From NCBI GenBank assembly GCA_026770025.1, contig JAMXDE010000013.1:1896384-1960383 (forward strand): DNA of 64,000 bases, written 5' to 3'. The stretch comes from Craspedostauros australis. Lineage: Eukaryota > Bacillariophyta > Bacillariophyceae > Mastogloiales > Achnanthaceae. The notes under the pieces were generated by a model. It did no database searches. It was not told the origin of the DNA and worked only from the letters and a program-made list of their open reading frames with translations. This document shows, piece after piece, positions 22,301-31,132 of this stretch (the stretch's first letter is position 1; the number at the start of each line of letters is the position of its first letter). Made by a program: the position numbers and the translations under genes.

Positions 22301-22475
22301 GTCTTGCAGACCGTTCTTCTTCGGTCTCGTCGATCGCGCTTGCGTCTGCGCTTGATAGGACAGTAGCCGCGGCTGCTTCCTTCTCTTGTCGTGGTGGAGT
22401 CTCACTCGCACCTTCTTCTCTCTTGATAGTCGGATTGGACAGAGGGATCTCTTTCAATTCCTCTTCCTCGCTCAT
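16308..22475 (-). CDS. Intact Gag-Pol polyprotein of copia element A2 (2,055 aa)
   Basis: A single uninterrupted ORF encodes all functions for reverse transcription and integration. Approximate residues: acidic/basic N-terminus 1-120; gag core to about 350; CCHC knuckles near 388 (CHNCGVYGH) and 433 (CNYCGIFGH); acidic, proline-containing region; helical domain with LGGCMRVLL before the protease; protease WLADSGA at about 834; integrase HHCC near 980, then D-D-E in FIDISYT (about 1,038), RGDNSGE (about 1,100) and NGRVERK (about 1,137); RT from about 1,596 (RARLVACGYS) with YVDD near 1,726; RNase H CDSEYAG (about 1,904), SSSEAEYVAL and VDNIGA. No frameshift separates gag from pol, so stoichiometry must be set some other way. 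TGA stop. The closest relatives in the window are A1 (near identical) and D (same architecture). Possibly still active. Confidence 0.96.
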   Translation of the reverse strand: MSEEEELKEIPLSNPTIKREEGASETPPRQEKEAAAATVLSSADASAIDETEEERSARLHRKEKKILKAIKQEETGVTKSIRTAKQGGKSETPPGGEFVTKTISAQQQAKIEESTTQKQTEIKGASAPTTKQRTNMATSANVNKRRIKAPMFSGEQEDYSAWESQAKAYARAQKTRDVMLGKTKVPTVSEIAAAADEDKEAMEEIYELGCDCFSDLILMMDAEKGKGKQAIQYINQCISDDYPEGDAHGAWDVLAEKFRPSDAVTKIKLKRQFNNEKMKRDTDPDIYITQLESLRSRLHDVKYEITDEEMIMQILSTVSVEYKTHVVNFQHQLTFNPELVTINAIRGVLRTAYATHRGGKAYVDDFQDSNTKSNDTGFTSTGNFKGTCHNCGVYGHRSADCPERKKPNNKKNNNNNNKMNGKRNKGSGFKGKCNYCGIFGHREAECRKKKFNEKKNNEQANAATEGHDKSGHEMVLSAKDMPLCMLVSDDYIEDSFFDNFEYVGSDDEVQDDEIIPEWLSEEPIIHEVDPRREVSYECCFNAHDLIGSYGDEAEMDDEANDSDIEEAMSDDDDDADEDGADEDNEADRGAAPPPPAAGNNRSGIFDEDDSDESEDGNHPDDSFNPNERVVYPGNIDFPPIEDPNRSNYLHRHDTIPYATETALVIQKQLIFDAVMEAGVSLFPGIERGVLRPIWVNMMGSILSENFRSIEEILTNSVVINRILEAAETETIPETDLHYILGGCMRVLLRERPRVHPYDPATGSHRNSTIPSDYAQLPDDMDDGDHHPPYNEDGVHEDDDDGSFNDEIAAAAVEQLHELSTKYKDKVNKDTWLADSGASCHIVNSDAALFNVRHIKSFVQVGDSTKLDSPKMGSIRLKVKQRNNTGHIIRLDDVKYTPKMAVNLFSTNKALYNGYQLGNNGILMDIINGSGMKIVFDRVFPTSNGFITGVQMHPIMPTDDDKACTAIVKNPSKEISAVNLHRMLGHAPLETMKRTAAQYGWKIIGEMPVCRDCAVANARVKNIPKATIPRATRRGERFFIDISYTKHISFGDKRYWTLIVDDCTDHCWSFFLKNKSDQPGYIKRFVQTIKSQTGDQQIIFRGDNSGENKSTEDILIDAGLNVKFEYTASNTPQQNGRVERKFAYLYTKIRSMLNGAQLDEEYRHGLWAAAASTATAIANITVAKNQKESPHRQFFGNDPPYADALRTFGEVGVVKTTYGGITAKLKNRGEEMVFIGYAHQHASGVYNMYRPSTKSLICSRDIKWLNQSYGQFRGWAPAPNISNETGTTDADGFTTIGRKGATPRTATRQTSEAKRVSFADSNRYYILSDSDDEDNEDDGVVTQLIQNDEEDRNESNHEDNEILPSGDEADDDTGVTPPNTPARSTHDTPSRSPPSKPNKRDIARKERIRRHEAQGRKGEANPKSTTGKSIPRALRELADFNERGRKEEGYESDPSSSEASDELSDEMIDDSNNETTDDEEIENEDEEIEITHYSTTGLYGMNAIITEKPAIDIGLSMQDENKEPEKHIEPTTFDGAFNHPDPIHRKGYRAAIKKEFDSMDTRKVYSKIKRDAIPRGRRCCKCKWVFKLKRDGTHRARLVACGYSQVAGVDFQEHYSPVIHDVTYRVMMVIMLIKKMDCALVDVVTAFLHGDLDEEIYMNCPNGMDHQPDEALTLHKPIYGLVQSARQWFKMLVSTLKNINFEQSAADPCLFYRKTNEGSMIVAIYVDDCFCCGDSKALETFLKDIQGSKFKVTIERGLGDYLSCNIELNHDKTRATLRQPHLIRHLIEEFGTKVEKMQRYGTPGTPGQIIVRPSEDNGLQKVGPEEHAEYRRGVGMLLFLIKHSRPDIANPVRELSKVLIGPTKAAMKEMYRIIKYVIDTKDYGLKIHPARPDDDGWDMELFCDSEYAGDKNTRISVGGFILYLCKVPILWRSKAQKAVTLSSSEAEYVALSEAAKEIFFVMQLLESVGVPVKTPIKVRVDNIGAIFIAKNPSTSQRSRHIDVRHHYVRNMVINKTIEIIFVKSEQNTSDGFTKNIKADLQREHEKSYLDTSRTFE

Positions 22476-22545
22476 TCAGCCTGTCGCTCTTGAATGATGT
22501 TCGTCTTCCTCGCACGATACGATTCGCGGGCTCGCCCTTGATTTC

Positions 22546-22557
22546 CGTTTATAAACG
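22546..22557 (-). promoter_or_regulatory. Putative primer-binding site of A2 (12-bp palindrome)
   Basis: CGTTTATAAACG directly abuts the 5' LTR, as in A1 (6,100-6,111) and D (45,161-45,172). The neighbouring leader bases differ among the three. The primer RNA is unidentified. Confidence 0.45.
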
Positions 22558-23346
22558 TGTTGGCAAGTTCCGCGCACGGTAACCTACGATCGTGGAAGAT
22601 GGTGTTGGTTGATAGTCGTCTGTTTGCTATTTCATTACTTGGCTACTCCGATGCTCTCGGTGTACGCCCGTTCTCTTGCCCGATGCTCTCGGCGCTTCAA
22701 TCTGTTTCGTAGATTCGGTCTCCGACTATGAGTCGGTACGCGAGATCCTCTCTCGCTCCTCTCTGTATTCTCTCTCTCTCTCAACATCGTATGCTCGTGC
22801 TACACGATTCTCCGTGTTTGATGCGTGCTCCGCATCCGACACTCCGTTCATTCAGTACTGGCTTCTACTCCATGAGTACTTACCATTTGAAGTTCACCTT
22901 CAGTATCCATGATCTTCATGGGTCATCGTATCTTCGCCTCCTGCTCTGACTTGGAGACAGCTGTCGACGTGGTGACATGTTGACATCCTGTCGACGTCAG
23001 TAGGCGTCCTTCTGCTCTCCAGATGTCACGTTCCATTGGTGATGCAGTAGTCTGTCAGATGATATCGTCATCTGAGGTTTAGTTGGGAAGTACCTCGAGA
23101 TTCTCTTGGTACCATTGATGGATGGACGGATGATCTTCTGATTCTCTCAGAAATCGTTATTTGCAAATTTCCTCCAGAAATCTTGCCCCTTTTTGTGTGT
23201 TCCATTTCCCCTGTAATTCTGACGAATCACAGCATACTATCGACACGAGTATAGTTATACCGTCCAAGTGCGTATGAGAGAATAGCGGGTGAACGATGCA
23301 CATATACACGTACATCTTGACATATACTCACATGTACATCTCGACA
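22558..23346 (-). repeat. 5' LTR of copia element A2
   Basis: 789 bp, matching 15,499-16,287 with about four mismatches by eye (one near 22,808 and a cluster near 23,243-23,251). It should carry the element's promoter and start of transcription, but no core promoter could be assigned with confidence. Confidence 0.95.
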
Positions 23347-26300
23347 GAGAGTCTCTGATGCCGGATGGTGGGAAGCCCCCAGTGGTGATGCGTTGTATGG
23401 CCGTGCACACTAGCTGGGCGATTGCCGGTGGCGTCGTTGGCGGTCGCACGATTGACCGCACCTTCTGTATCGCCTTGGCCCAGATAGCTTGGCTGGACAG
23501 GCCGGGGCACATGATGATGTGGGAGTTGTCCTTGGACCTCCCGCATCGGGGGCAGCGGTCCGTCGTCGTCTGCTGTCTCCTGGCCATATTCTTTCCGCTG
23601 GCGCTGGTGCCTGTCATGAGTTTGAGCAGGGTGCGCCGCTTGCCGCCTTTCCATTTCCGTGAGACGGAGCGTAGGGGCATCCAGTCCACCTCGGCTGGCT
23701 GGCTGTGACCCCACCTGCTACACCATTTGGCTTGGACGTCGTTCCGGCGGAGAGCTTTGGAGATGGTCCAGTAGTTCAGATCAGAGATGGTGCCTCGTGT
23801 GGTGCTCAGGTGCCATCCACCTGTCTGTATGATCAGCTCTGGGGCCTGCAGCCCGTGGACGGCGAAGGCTGCTGTCCAGCGATGCCCCGCGTGCCTGTCG
23901 GCTAGGACGTTCATTTTCTCCCAGTCCGACAGCAGACGGCCGTCGTCGTCGGCATGGCCTTGAACCTCCTGTTGTTGGAATTGTACTGGCGATTCCCGCA
24001 GACATCGGACCAGCTCCGACCAGAGGTCGTAGTCTGGTTTGCTGGGGTCCGGCCATATGGATGGATCGGCGGCGCGCAGTGCTCTGTTGTTGTCGCACGC
24101 GATCGTCGCCGCCCCCTGTATGCCTGCCCACTCCGCTACCGAGGTGATGATCCACACCGACATTAGAACCCCGGCAAGTTCCGATCGGTTGGAGTCGGTG
24201 GCGTGCGACCCGATTGGTACTTCGGTAGTTGCGACAATTTGGTGATCCGCGTCGTTTGGGGCCCGCTGGATGACGGTGGCTGCAGTCCCTTGGCTGTTCT
24301 TGGCCGATGCGTCACTGCAGGCTGAACATGTGCCTGCGGCAATTGCTTGGACTATGCGGTGAATGCTGCCATGGACTTGTATGTCGGACAGCATATGCAC
24401 CGCCGCTGGCCCTTTGCTTCGCAGCCATTCGCGCAGCGTGGAGGGAGGTTGGGACCGGCGGATTTGCCCTTGAGATATGATGACCATACCCGATCGTCTG
24501 GGCGCTCGGTCAATGACCGTGGCTGGTTCCTGGTCGGCCCCGTCAGCTGTAGCGGTCTGGCCTGGCAGTGTTACCGTCCCGTCTGGTCGTAGGGTGGCGC
24601 GTCGCCTCGGGGTGGTTAACCACGGCCCCAGCTTGTGTCTCACATGCCATCCCGGCCGGTCTGTAGCAACGAGTGCCTTCAGTACTTGGTCCCATGCCTC
24701 CCAGGCCTTCTTGGAGACTCCTCCCACCACTGGCCACCTCGTGGTTCTGGCCAGTAGTCGGGAGTGCTGGAGGATGCGGGATCGAACTTGATCACCTTGG
24801 GCGGTGGCGATGTCTGATAGCCAGAGCACTCGCAGATACAGTCTGGCTACGTTTGCCAACGCCAGCGTGGAGCAGTGTACCCCCGCACTGATGGCAAGGT
24901 GTATGACGAGCTCGTCGCTGTCTCTCGGGGGCCTCGCCTGGTGTCTTTGCTCTGTCATGATGATACCCAACTCTGTCGCTGATTGGAATGTGTCCTGCCA
25001 CCATGTGGCCGCGGTCCAGGTTCTCCACTCCGTCTCTGTTTGTTGGAGCCGCCCGGGCAGTCCTGTCCACAGCTCCAAATGCCTCAGGGACGTCCGCAGT
25101 AGCTTGCCAGTGTCAGTGGGCTGCTCAAAGTGTCGCATGATCGTCGACAGGTGGGCGATCACTTGATTGGTGTGGAGATGTTGGATCCCCATTCCCATAT
25201 TGTCAGTGTGCCCCAACACGTAGTCTCTTGCAATGGTTCTGGCGATGCCCATGGATGGTAGAGCGGTGGTGAGGGCCGCGCTCATGATTGCCTCCCATTG
25301 CGGTCGGGACATGGTTGTGGCTGGGGAGGAGTATGCGAGGGCAGGCCACAGTACTGACTTCGTGGCGATCTCGACGTCCTGCTTGTGGATTCGAGATGTG
25401 CGGATTTTGTTGGCCCATTCTCTTGACTTCTGTAAGAGATATGATGCGTGCTCCGTTTGCCGTCCATCTCGTCGCGACACCATGCCCAGGTACTTGGATG
25501 CTGACCTGGGGCTGGAGACTGCCAGTTGAGTGCGTCTGCCTGTGGGGTTGCGCATGTGAAGGCTTTGGGTTGGAGCGGCAAGGTCGTACACCCATTTGAC
25601 TCGGTTCCATTTGAAGCGTATCAGCTGCCAGAAACTCTTTGACGGCTCCAATGCTCCTCTCGTGGCTGTCAGCAGGTCGTTCCAGCTGCTCACTGTTGCC
25701 TGGAACATTGCTGCTTGTTCGTTTGGGCTCGCCGTCGGCAGGCTGTGCATGACGTTGGTGTCGTCAACGTATGCTGTGCCAACTATCGTGTGCTGCTTGT
25801 TTGTGACGGGGTTGTGCACTCGGAGTCCATGTCCTTGTGACCGCATGTGGTCTATGATGGCAGAGCTAATGAGTAGCCAACCGGTTGGTGCCGATCCGAG
25901 TCCTTGGACGAGGCCTTGCAGGTGGTTGCGGCGCTGTTTGCCCGAGTACGATGCTTCTGACGTTCCGGCCGCTGTGCGGATTCTGTGTGTCATAGACTGG
26001 AGCGTGTTCAGCGTGCTCGCGATTGGCGGCGTGGGTACTCCCTGTCATTGAAGGGCCAAGCTGAAGATGGAGTGGGCGATGCGGTCGTAGCATCCTTTCG
26101 CGTCGTTCGAGAATACTGCATAGTGTTCGCCAGTGACTCTGTGGATGTCGTCGATTAGCACTGAGTTGAGCAGGACCTCTTGGGCTGTGTGGGCCTTCCT
26201 GCTGCCGTATTGTTTGGCTGCAATGGTGCCTTGTGTCTCGGCATGAGCACGGGCCTGCTTCCCCAGGAGGCAATTATTCATGTTGAAATCGCCCTCCATG

Positions 26301-28419
26301 CGTCCGATGGTCCGGGTCTTGGTGACGGAGAGATCTCCAGGCTTCTTACGGAGCTGGATGTCCACACATTGTTGCCATCTCTTGAGGCTGTACCCTGTAC
26401 GATACGGGATCTCGCGCAGGATGGCGTCGATGGTTGCCAGTGTCGTGTCGGTGGCATTCACTTTCCAACATCCGAAGTGGACTCCTGATGGCCCGGACGA
26501 GGTGCTCTCCTTGATCTTTGCCCATCCTTGGGAGTGGTCTGACGGACTGATCTGGAGTTGGCCGGGGTTCCACTCCGTGGCTGCCGCAGGCTGTTTGAGT
26601 GCCTGGAGGAGGTCCCGGGTGCTGGTCTCAATTTGAGTTGGGACGATTCCTTGGAGCACAGCCGTGGCTGCAGTGTTGGTGCCGTATCGTCCAAGCGCGT
26701 GTTTCAAGGGCCTTTGGCACACCTCCGCTCTCCATGCCTGGCTGTACTTGTCCACATTGTTGTTGCAGCATGCTTTGGCAACGTCTTCACCCGAAGTGAG
26801 AAGCTGGCCGTTGCCTCCGGGGCCGTTGTTCACCACTATCGAGACTTGCGCGTCGGATCCATCGGCTTGTAGCGACCACTTGATGCGTCTGTATGTGGCC
26901 TTGGTCTCTTCACGCTGGAGTATTTGTGCTCGGTATTTTGATGTGTCGCACCCTGATTGTGTTTCTTCCTCTTCATATTCCGCCAGGAACGTCCGTCTGT
27001 GGTTGTCTGCGTTGCGTTTTTCGTGTTTGTACTTCTTCCATGCCGCGTTCTTGCGCTGCTGCATTTCTGCCGTCGTCATTCCCCTTGTGCGTACTGTTAA
27101 CTTGGCCTTCTTTTTGGCTTTGTCGATGGTCCGCCCGTGGATCTGGTGTCCCTTTCGGCGTTTGACGCTGAGGGTCCAGAACTGGTGTTCCCAGTGCAGC
27201 TTTGCCATTAGCAGGGAAAATGGCACATATCCTGCACGCACTTTCCGGCACTTGCGCTCTGCTTGCAACATGGCTGTCACTCTGTCATTGTCCAGAGCTT
27301 CCAGTTGCTGAGTCTGCAACGGCGAGATTGGGCCTGCTCCGATTTCGTCATTGAGCGCCTGCGCCCGTTGTAGGAGTTGGAGTGCTTCTGCTTGGGCGGT
27401 GTAGGCTTGCTTGTATTTCCGTACTGTTGCTGGTTGGTTCATCTGGAGTCTGCGACCACGGAACGGCGTTGTAGGTAGTTTGGTGGGCCCGAAGAGGCTG
27501 GCTTCGCCCACGTCCATCCATATCGTCCTGTGGTCCCAACTGCCGTAGGGTGTGGCGCCAAGTTGTGTCGGTCTGGCATCGCTCGTGGTTCAGATGCCGT
27601 CAATGGGGATGTTGCTCCTGTTTCTGATCATAGTAGCGTAGGGTTGTGTTATGGCTGTGGTGTGGTGTTCTTGAAGGCCTGCCGTTGACATCATGTTGGC
27701 AATTTTGGACCTCCTGATATCCATGTTCACGTCTCCTCCGATGACGACTGACTCCCTGCCTGTTTCCATTGCGTTGTTTGGGCGCTGAGGTCTTGGATGA
27801 GGAGGTCGATGGGGTCTAACGTGGACTGTCGCAGCGCAGCTCGGACGGCTTGTTGGTTGTAGACTGTGCCCGCTGTGTGCGTCGATTTGGTGGGGACGTA
27901 CACCGACACTGCGCGGACCTTGATGCCCTGTCTGCCTTGTAGGAGTACGCTCGCCCACCTTCCGCACTTTTCCGGGTCGTTGTCTCGGGCGAGGACTCTT
28001 CCTGCAATTTTTCCGTGCACCACTATCGCCGTGCCTCCCCATTGTCTCGGGCTGTGGTTCATTGTGTGGCAGTGGGCTGTACTCGTCTTCGTCATCTTCA
28101 GATGCTGGTCTGCTCTGCGGCTCAGAGTTGCCTCCGTGGAGATTTTGCTCCAGTTGAGGCCGACCTCTGTGAGCATGAGGATGTCTATCTTGTGTTGCTT
28201 GATCGTTTGCCATAGGTCATCGTTCTTTGGATCTGTGGCGTCCGGCGGTATGCTGCCCACGTTGAGGGCGGCTATTCTGATTTGTGTGGCCGGCTTGTTG
28301 TCTGTCCGTTGCCCCAGGTGTTGTAGTTGGCCGTTCGAATCATCCGATCTCGAGCGTCCGGTGTTGTTGGGTCCGTCGCGGTTCGGGCTGGACTGTGCCC
28401 GTATGTGGCTGACTATCAT
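23347..28419 (-). pseudogene. LINE ORF3: AP endonuclease, reverse transcriptase, RNase H, zinc finger
   Basis: Starts at ATG 28,419, overlapping the ORF2 stop as ATGA. Endonuclease motifs: IRIAALNVGS, LTEVGLNW (Glu), GGDVNMDI and IDGI. RT: CYDRI motif A (Asp near 26,103), QGLGSAPTGW motif B, YVDD motif C (25,760-25,771). RNase H: SDAS (near 24,312), NRSELAG, CDNNRAL. Finger: C-x2-C-x7-H-x3-C (near 23,510-23,560). Breaks: a one-base-type frameshift near 27,745 inside the endonuclease, TGA at 27,590-27,592 right after IDGI (many endonucleases have Trp there), and TGA at 26,045-26,047 between RT motifs A and B. After the first shift everything is in one frame. An ancestral protein of about 1,860 residues is implied. 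The domain order suggests an RNase H-bearing LINE clade of the I/Tad type. Confidence 0.87.
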
Positions 28420-30269
28420 GGTGACTGTCCTCCATTGGGCTGTGGAGGGTCGCCGTTGGGTTTGCCGAGCTCCCGTCGGAGTGCTTGGACCTGTGCGAGC
28501 AGTTGGGCTTCCCGGGATTGTTGTTGACTGTACCTTGTGTCGGATCCTGTGCGAAGTATCCCTTCGGGGCTGGCAGAGTCGTGATGGGGAGCTCGTTCTG
28601 TTGGTTCGATCTCCGCCTGTTGGTTGTTGGTCTCCTGCCTGGGAGCTGCTGTGTAAGCTGAGTCGATTGACCGATTGGTTGTGCCGATTGTCGAGCTTGG
28701 GTTGAATATGCTTCTGTTGTCGAGGGCTGCTGGTCGGTAGGTGGTGGGCATCATGTCAGGGATGTTAGTGATGATCACACTGGCGGGGAATTCTTTGTCG
28801 GCGATGTCTTCGAGGTTGTGGACGTCTGGAGATGTGTAGTCGTTGGTGGCCGGGTCGTGTACGATGTTGAGACTGGCGATCCACACCTCCGGACTGAACC
28901 ATTTCTCAGCCTTCTCCCCCACTTTGTGATGTGCGATTTCTGGCAGCAGGCTCATGTAGTGCTTGGCTTCCTCTTGGTATTCGGGAAAGGAGTGGGCCAC
29001 CACTTGGTCGTCGGTGCCTCTTGCGCGGTCCACACTGTGGAAGATTCGTTTGCCTTTGTCGTTGGTCTCTCTGAGGATGAGCTTTCTGAGTGTGATGGAC
29101 TTGTTGTCTCGGCCTTTGACTTTTTTGTCGAGGTGGATCACACCATCGGCGTCGGAGTATTCGATCACTGACAGTATGGCTTGGTGTTTGGCCACCAATC
29201 CCTCTTTGAATTCGTCCTTTTTCCGTGACATCTGCTCGTACTTTTTGTCGGGCAGGAATCTGAAGTTGGTGGCTCCTGGGCGTTCTTCTCTGGTGTTGAA
29301 CAGGTTGGCGACCGCGGTGACGGTATTGTATGCTTGCGACCGCTCGACTTCAAGTTTGACTGCCCTCCATGGTTGCACTGTCCAATGCCTCTTGCCTTCT
29401 CTGTACTTTTCTCTGGTTTCTGTGCTGACCTGAACAATGTTCTTGATCTTGCCTCCTACTCGGACTTCGCTGTTGTTGCGGCGGAGGCTCCTGTTGATGA
29501 TGTCAACCGTGCCGTCGATGTCGGTGAAGCCTCCGGAGTACAGCAGGAATCCGATTTCTTTGACTTCTTCTGCATCCTGGAGTTGAGCTTCGTATAGCCC
29601 CTCGTGCTCGTTGTAGTAGTAGGCATTGAGTTCTGAGTTCCTGTTGGCTGTGATGTCAAATGGGTTCTCTCTGGTAGTGATGCGCACTTTGGAGTAGGTG
29701 ATTCCTGTTGCTCCTGAAGGGGCTCGAAGTCCAGGGAAGAAGGTTCGGAGTTCGTCCATCCTTTCTGGGATCTGTCCGGAGTGTGCAATGTGCGGTCCTG
29801 TGTTGCTGGACTCTCTCCATGGCAGTATCACTGCAGACGGGTCAATTCTCCGGACTTGTCTGAACCAGCGTCGGATGCGGTCTTGGACTGCTGCCGTCGT
29901 GTCTTCCTCTGTTCGGTCAACATTGAGTTTGATGGTGAACCGGGTGGTGAACTCATGTCTTGGCGGCGCTATCTTCGTTTGCGATGTGTTGGACTCCTCG
30001 TCGGAGCTGACTGAGTGGTCATCTGTCCTTGCTGTCGTTGGTGTTTGCAGGTTCTTGCTTTGTCGGGTGTTGGTGACGCCTGAGTCTGTGGACGTATCGC
30101 TGCCTTGCGCTGACCCTGTGGACTGTGAGCTTCCTCCGCTTTGCTGACTGACCCAGTGCGAGTTCGTGGTGTGTCTCGGTGATTTGAATCTGGTCCTTTT
30201 CGTTGGCTGTCTGCTGGTGTATGAGTCACTGTCGGTGCTGAGCGATTCTGTGTTCAGATGTGTTGGCAT
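28416..30269 (-). CDS. LINE ORF2 protein (617 aa), function unassigned
   Basis: Open from ATG 30,269 to TGA 28,418-28,416. It begins directly after the ORF1 stop (TAAATG) and ends overlapping the ORF3 start (ATGA), a layout suited to stop-restart translation of one transcript. The N-terminal 100 residues are Ser/Thr-rich and disordered-looking. A folded middle (FTTRFTIKLNV... onward, about residues 105-500) is rich in alternating hydrophobic and charged residues. The C-terminus has Gln/Ser-rich sequence and a short heptad-like stretch (EAQLLAQVQALRREL). No CCHC knuckle is seen. By position it is probably the RNA-binding or particle protein of the element, but that is inference. It has no stops, unlike ORF3. 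Confidence 0.75.
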   Translation of the reverse strand: MPTHLNTESLSTDSDSYTSRQPTKRTRFKSPRHTTNSHWVSQQSGGSSQSTGSAQGSDTSTDSGVTNTRQSKNLQTPTTARTDDHSVSSDEESNTSQTKIAPPRHEFTTRFTIKLNVDRTEEDTTAAVQDRIRRWFRQVRRIDPSAVILPWRESSNTGPHIAHSGQIPERMDELRTFFPGLRAPSGATGITYSKVRITTRENPFDITANRNSELNAYYYNEHEGLYEAQLQDAEEVKEIGFLLYSGGFTDIDGTVDIINRSLRRNNSEVRVGGKIKNIVQVSTETREKYREGKRHWTVQPWRAVKLEVERSQAYNTVTAVANLFNTREERPGATNFRFLPDKKYEQMSRKKDEFKEGLVAKHQAILSVIEYSDADGVIHLDKKVKGRDNKSITLRKLILRETNDKGKRIFHSVDRARGTDDQVVAHSFPEYQEEAKHYMSLLPEIAHHKVGEKAEKWFSPEVWIASLNIVHDPATNDYTSPDVHNLEDIADKEFPASVIITNIPDMMPTTYRPAALDNRSIFNPSSTIGTTNRSIDSAYTAAPRQETNNQQAEIEPTERAPHHDSASPEGILRTGSDTRYSQQQSREAQLLAQVQALRRELGKPNGDPPQPNGGQSP

Positions 30270-31028
30270 TTACGCCGCTGCTGGTCCTTTCGGTTCGTTT
30301 GGGTCGGTTGGGGAGTCCTCGTTGGTGTGTAGTGTCAGCCCTTCCATGCCTGTCTCGTTATCATCTGCGTCTTCGGCAGGTGCTGCTCCCAGATCATAGT
30401 TGGACCCAAGGACTCGATTCGCTGCTTTCCAGACTTTGACTGCTCTGGCGCTTTTCACCGTGCCATTGCTGTTGAGATGGGCGCGGAACACTTTGTGCGG
30501 GTTGGTTGATGCCACATTTAGTACGAACTGTAGGAGACGCATTCTTGTGGGGTCTTTGTTAGGCAGTGTGATCGGCCCGAAAGCGGTTACTCTGCTGTCT
30601 GCCAGGTCTCTGAAGAAGTGTTCCCATTGCTTGGTTGTTGGATTCTCTTGATCTGCGGTTGCTTCATCTTTGTTGTACCATATTGCTCGTGCTCTCCATG
30701 CTGCCTTTGCGGCTCTGTCGATGGATCCGTCGCCGGTGGCTTTCTCGAATGGCTCTACTTCGACGCCCGTCTTGTTGGCTGCTGTCTTTAATGTATTGGA
30801 TCGGGGCCTGTATGTGATGGACACATCATCTGGATCGTCCTCCTCCATTCCGCCGTCGTATGGGATCGCTCTTTTTGCTTGTCTTCGGGCTCGGTGTTGG
30901 TTGCTTGCATCTATACTTCCTTTGGCTGGGGGTTTGTCGGGCTCCTTGGGCGGAGGCTTCAAAGTTGGTGCTTCCTCGGGTTCGGTCTCTTCGCGATGGC
31001 TCATGTTGGGTTGGTTGTTCGAAGTCAT
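30270..31028 (-). CDS. LINE ORF1 protein (252 aa), function unassigned
   Basis: Open from ATG 31,028 to TAA 30,272-30,270, 87 nt after the element's 5' end and directly followed by the ORF2 ATG. The N-terminal 75 residues are rich in Pro, Glu, Lys and Arg. A compact central domain follows (about 75-205, with KAAWRARAIWYNKDEA, WEHFFRDLADSR and MRLLQFVLNVAS), then an acidic tail. No family is recognised. An internal ATG nine codons in (MSHREE) is an alternative start. Its place at the head of the three-ORF unit indicates a LINE accessory or nucleic-acid-binding protein (inference). Confidence 0.7.
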   Translation of the reverse strand: MTSNNQPNMSHREETEPEEAPTLKPPPKEPDKPPAKGSIDASNQHRARRQAKRAIPYDGGMEEDDPDDVSITYRPRSNTLKTAANKTGVEVEPFEKATGDGSIDRAAKAAWRARAIWYNKDEATADQENPTTKQWEHFFRDLADSRVTAFGPITLPNKDPTRMRLLQFVLNVASTNPHKVFRAHLNSNGTVKSARAVKVWKAANRVLGSNYDLGAAPAEDADDNETGMEGLTLHTNEDSPTDPNEPKGPAAA

Positions 31029-31115
31029 GTTGCTTGGCTGTTGTTTGTGTTGTGTTAGGGGATTAATTAGTTTTTATTTTTATTTGGTTTGGTTTGTCGG
31101 AATTCCGAATCTATC

Positions 31116-31132
31116 ACACGGGTGGCACGCCA
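31116..31132. repeat. Target-site duplication of the LINE, right copy
   Basis: Identical to 14,828-14,844 (17 bp). It marks the 5' boundary of the LINE at 31,115. Confidence 0.9.

Larger units (their letters stand above)
15499..23346 (-). mobile_element. Copia-type LTR retrotransposon A2, complete
   Basis: Complete 7,848-bp element on the minus strand: 5' LTR 22,558-23,346, putative primer site 22,546-22,557, one gag-pol ORF (22,475-16,308), polypurine tract AGGAAGGG (plus-strand CCCTTCCT, 16,288-16,295) and 3' LTR 15,499-16,287. GAGAGT occurs on both sides (15,493-15,498 and 23,347-23,352), a 6-bp target duplication. It is inserted in ORF3 of the LINE. The LTRs differ at about four positions by eye, so the insertion is recent, and all coding motifs are intact. 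Confidence 0.95.
14845..31115 (-). mobile_element. LINE (non-LTR retrotransposon), three ORFs, split by A2
   Basis: Runs on the minus strand from its 5' end at 31,115 to its 3' end at 14,845, flanked by a 17-bp target duplication. Removing A2 (15,499-23,346) and one 6-bp duplication leaves about 8.4 kb. Order: 87-nt leader, ORF1 (31,028-30,270), ORF2 (30,269-28,416), ORF3 with AP endonuclease, RT, RNase H and a zinc finger (28,419-14,975, interrupted), 3' UTR, and a short TA-repeat tail (TATATATATA next to the duplication). A complete 5' end with a target duplication is the signature of target-primed reverse transcription of a full-length copy. It has since decayed in ORF3. Confidence 0.9.

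Noticed and set aside
23255-23346. C-terminal end of the LINE ORF running into 23,255
   Set aside because: These last residues are A2 LTR sequence. The true continuation is at 15,498-14,975.
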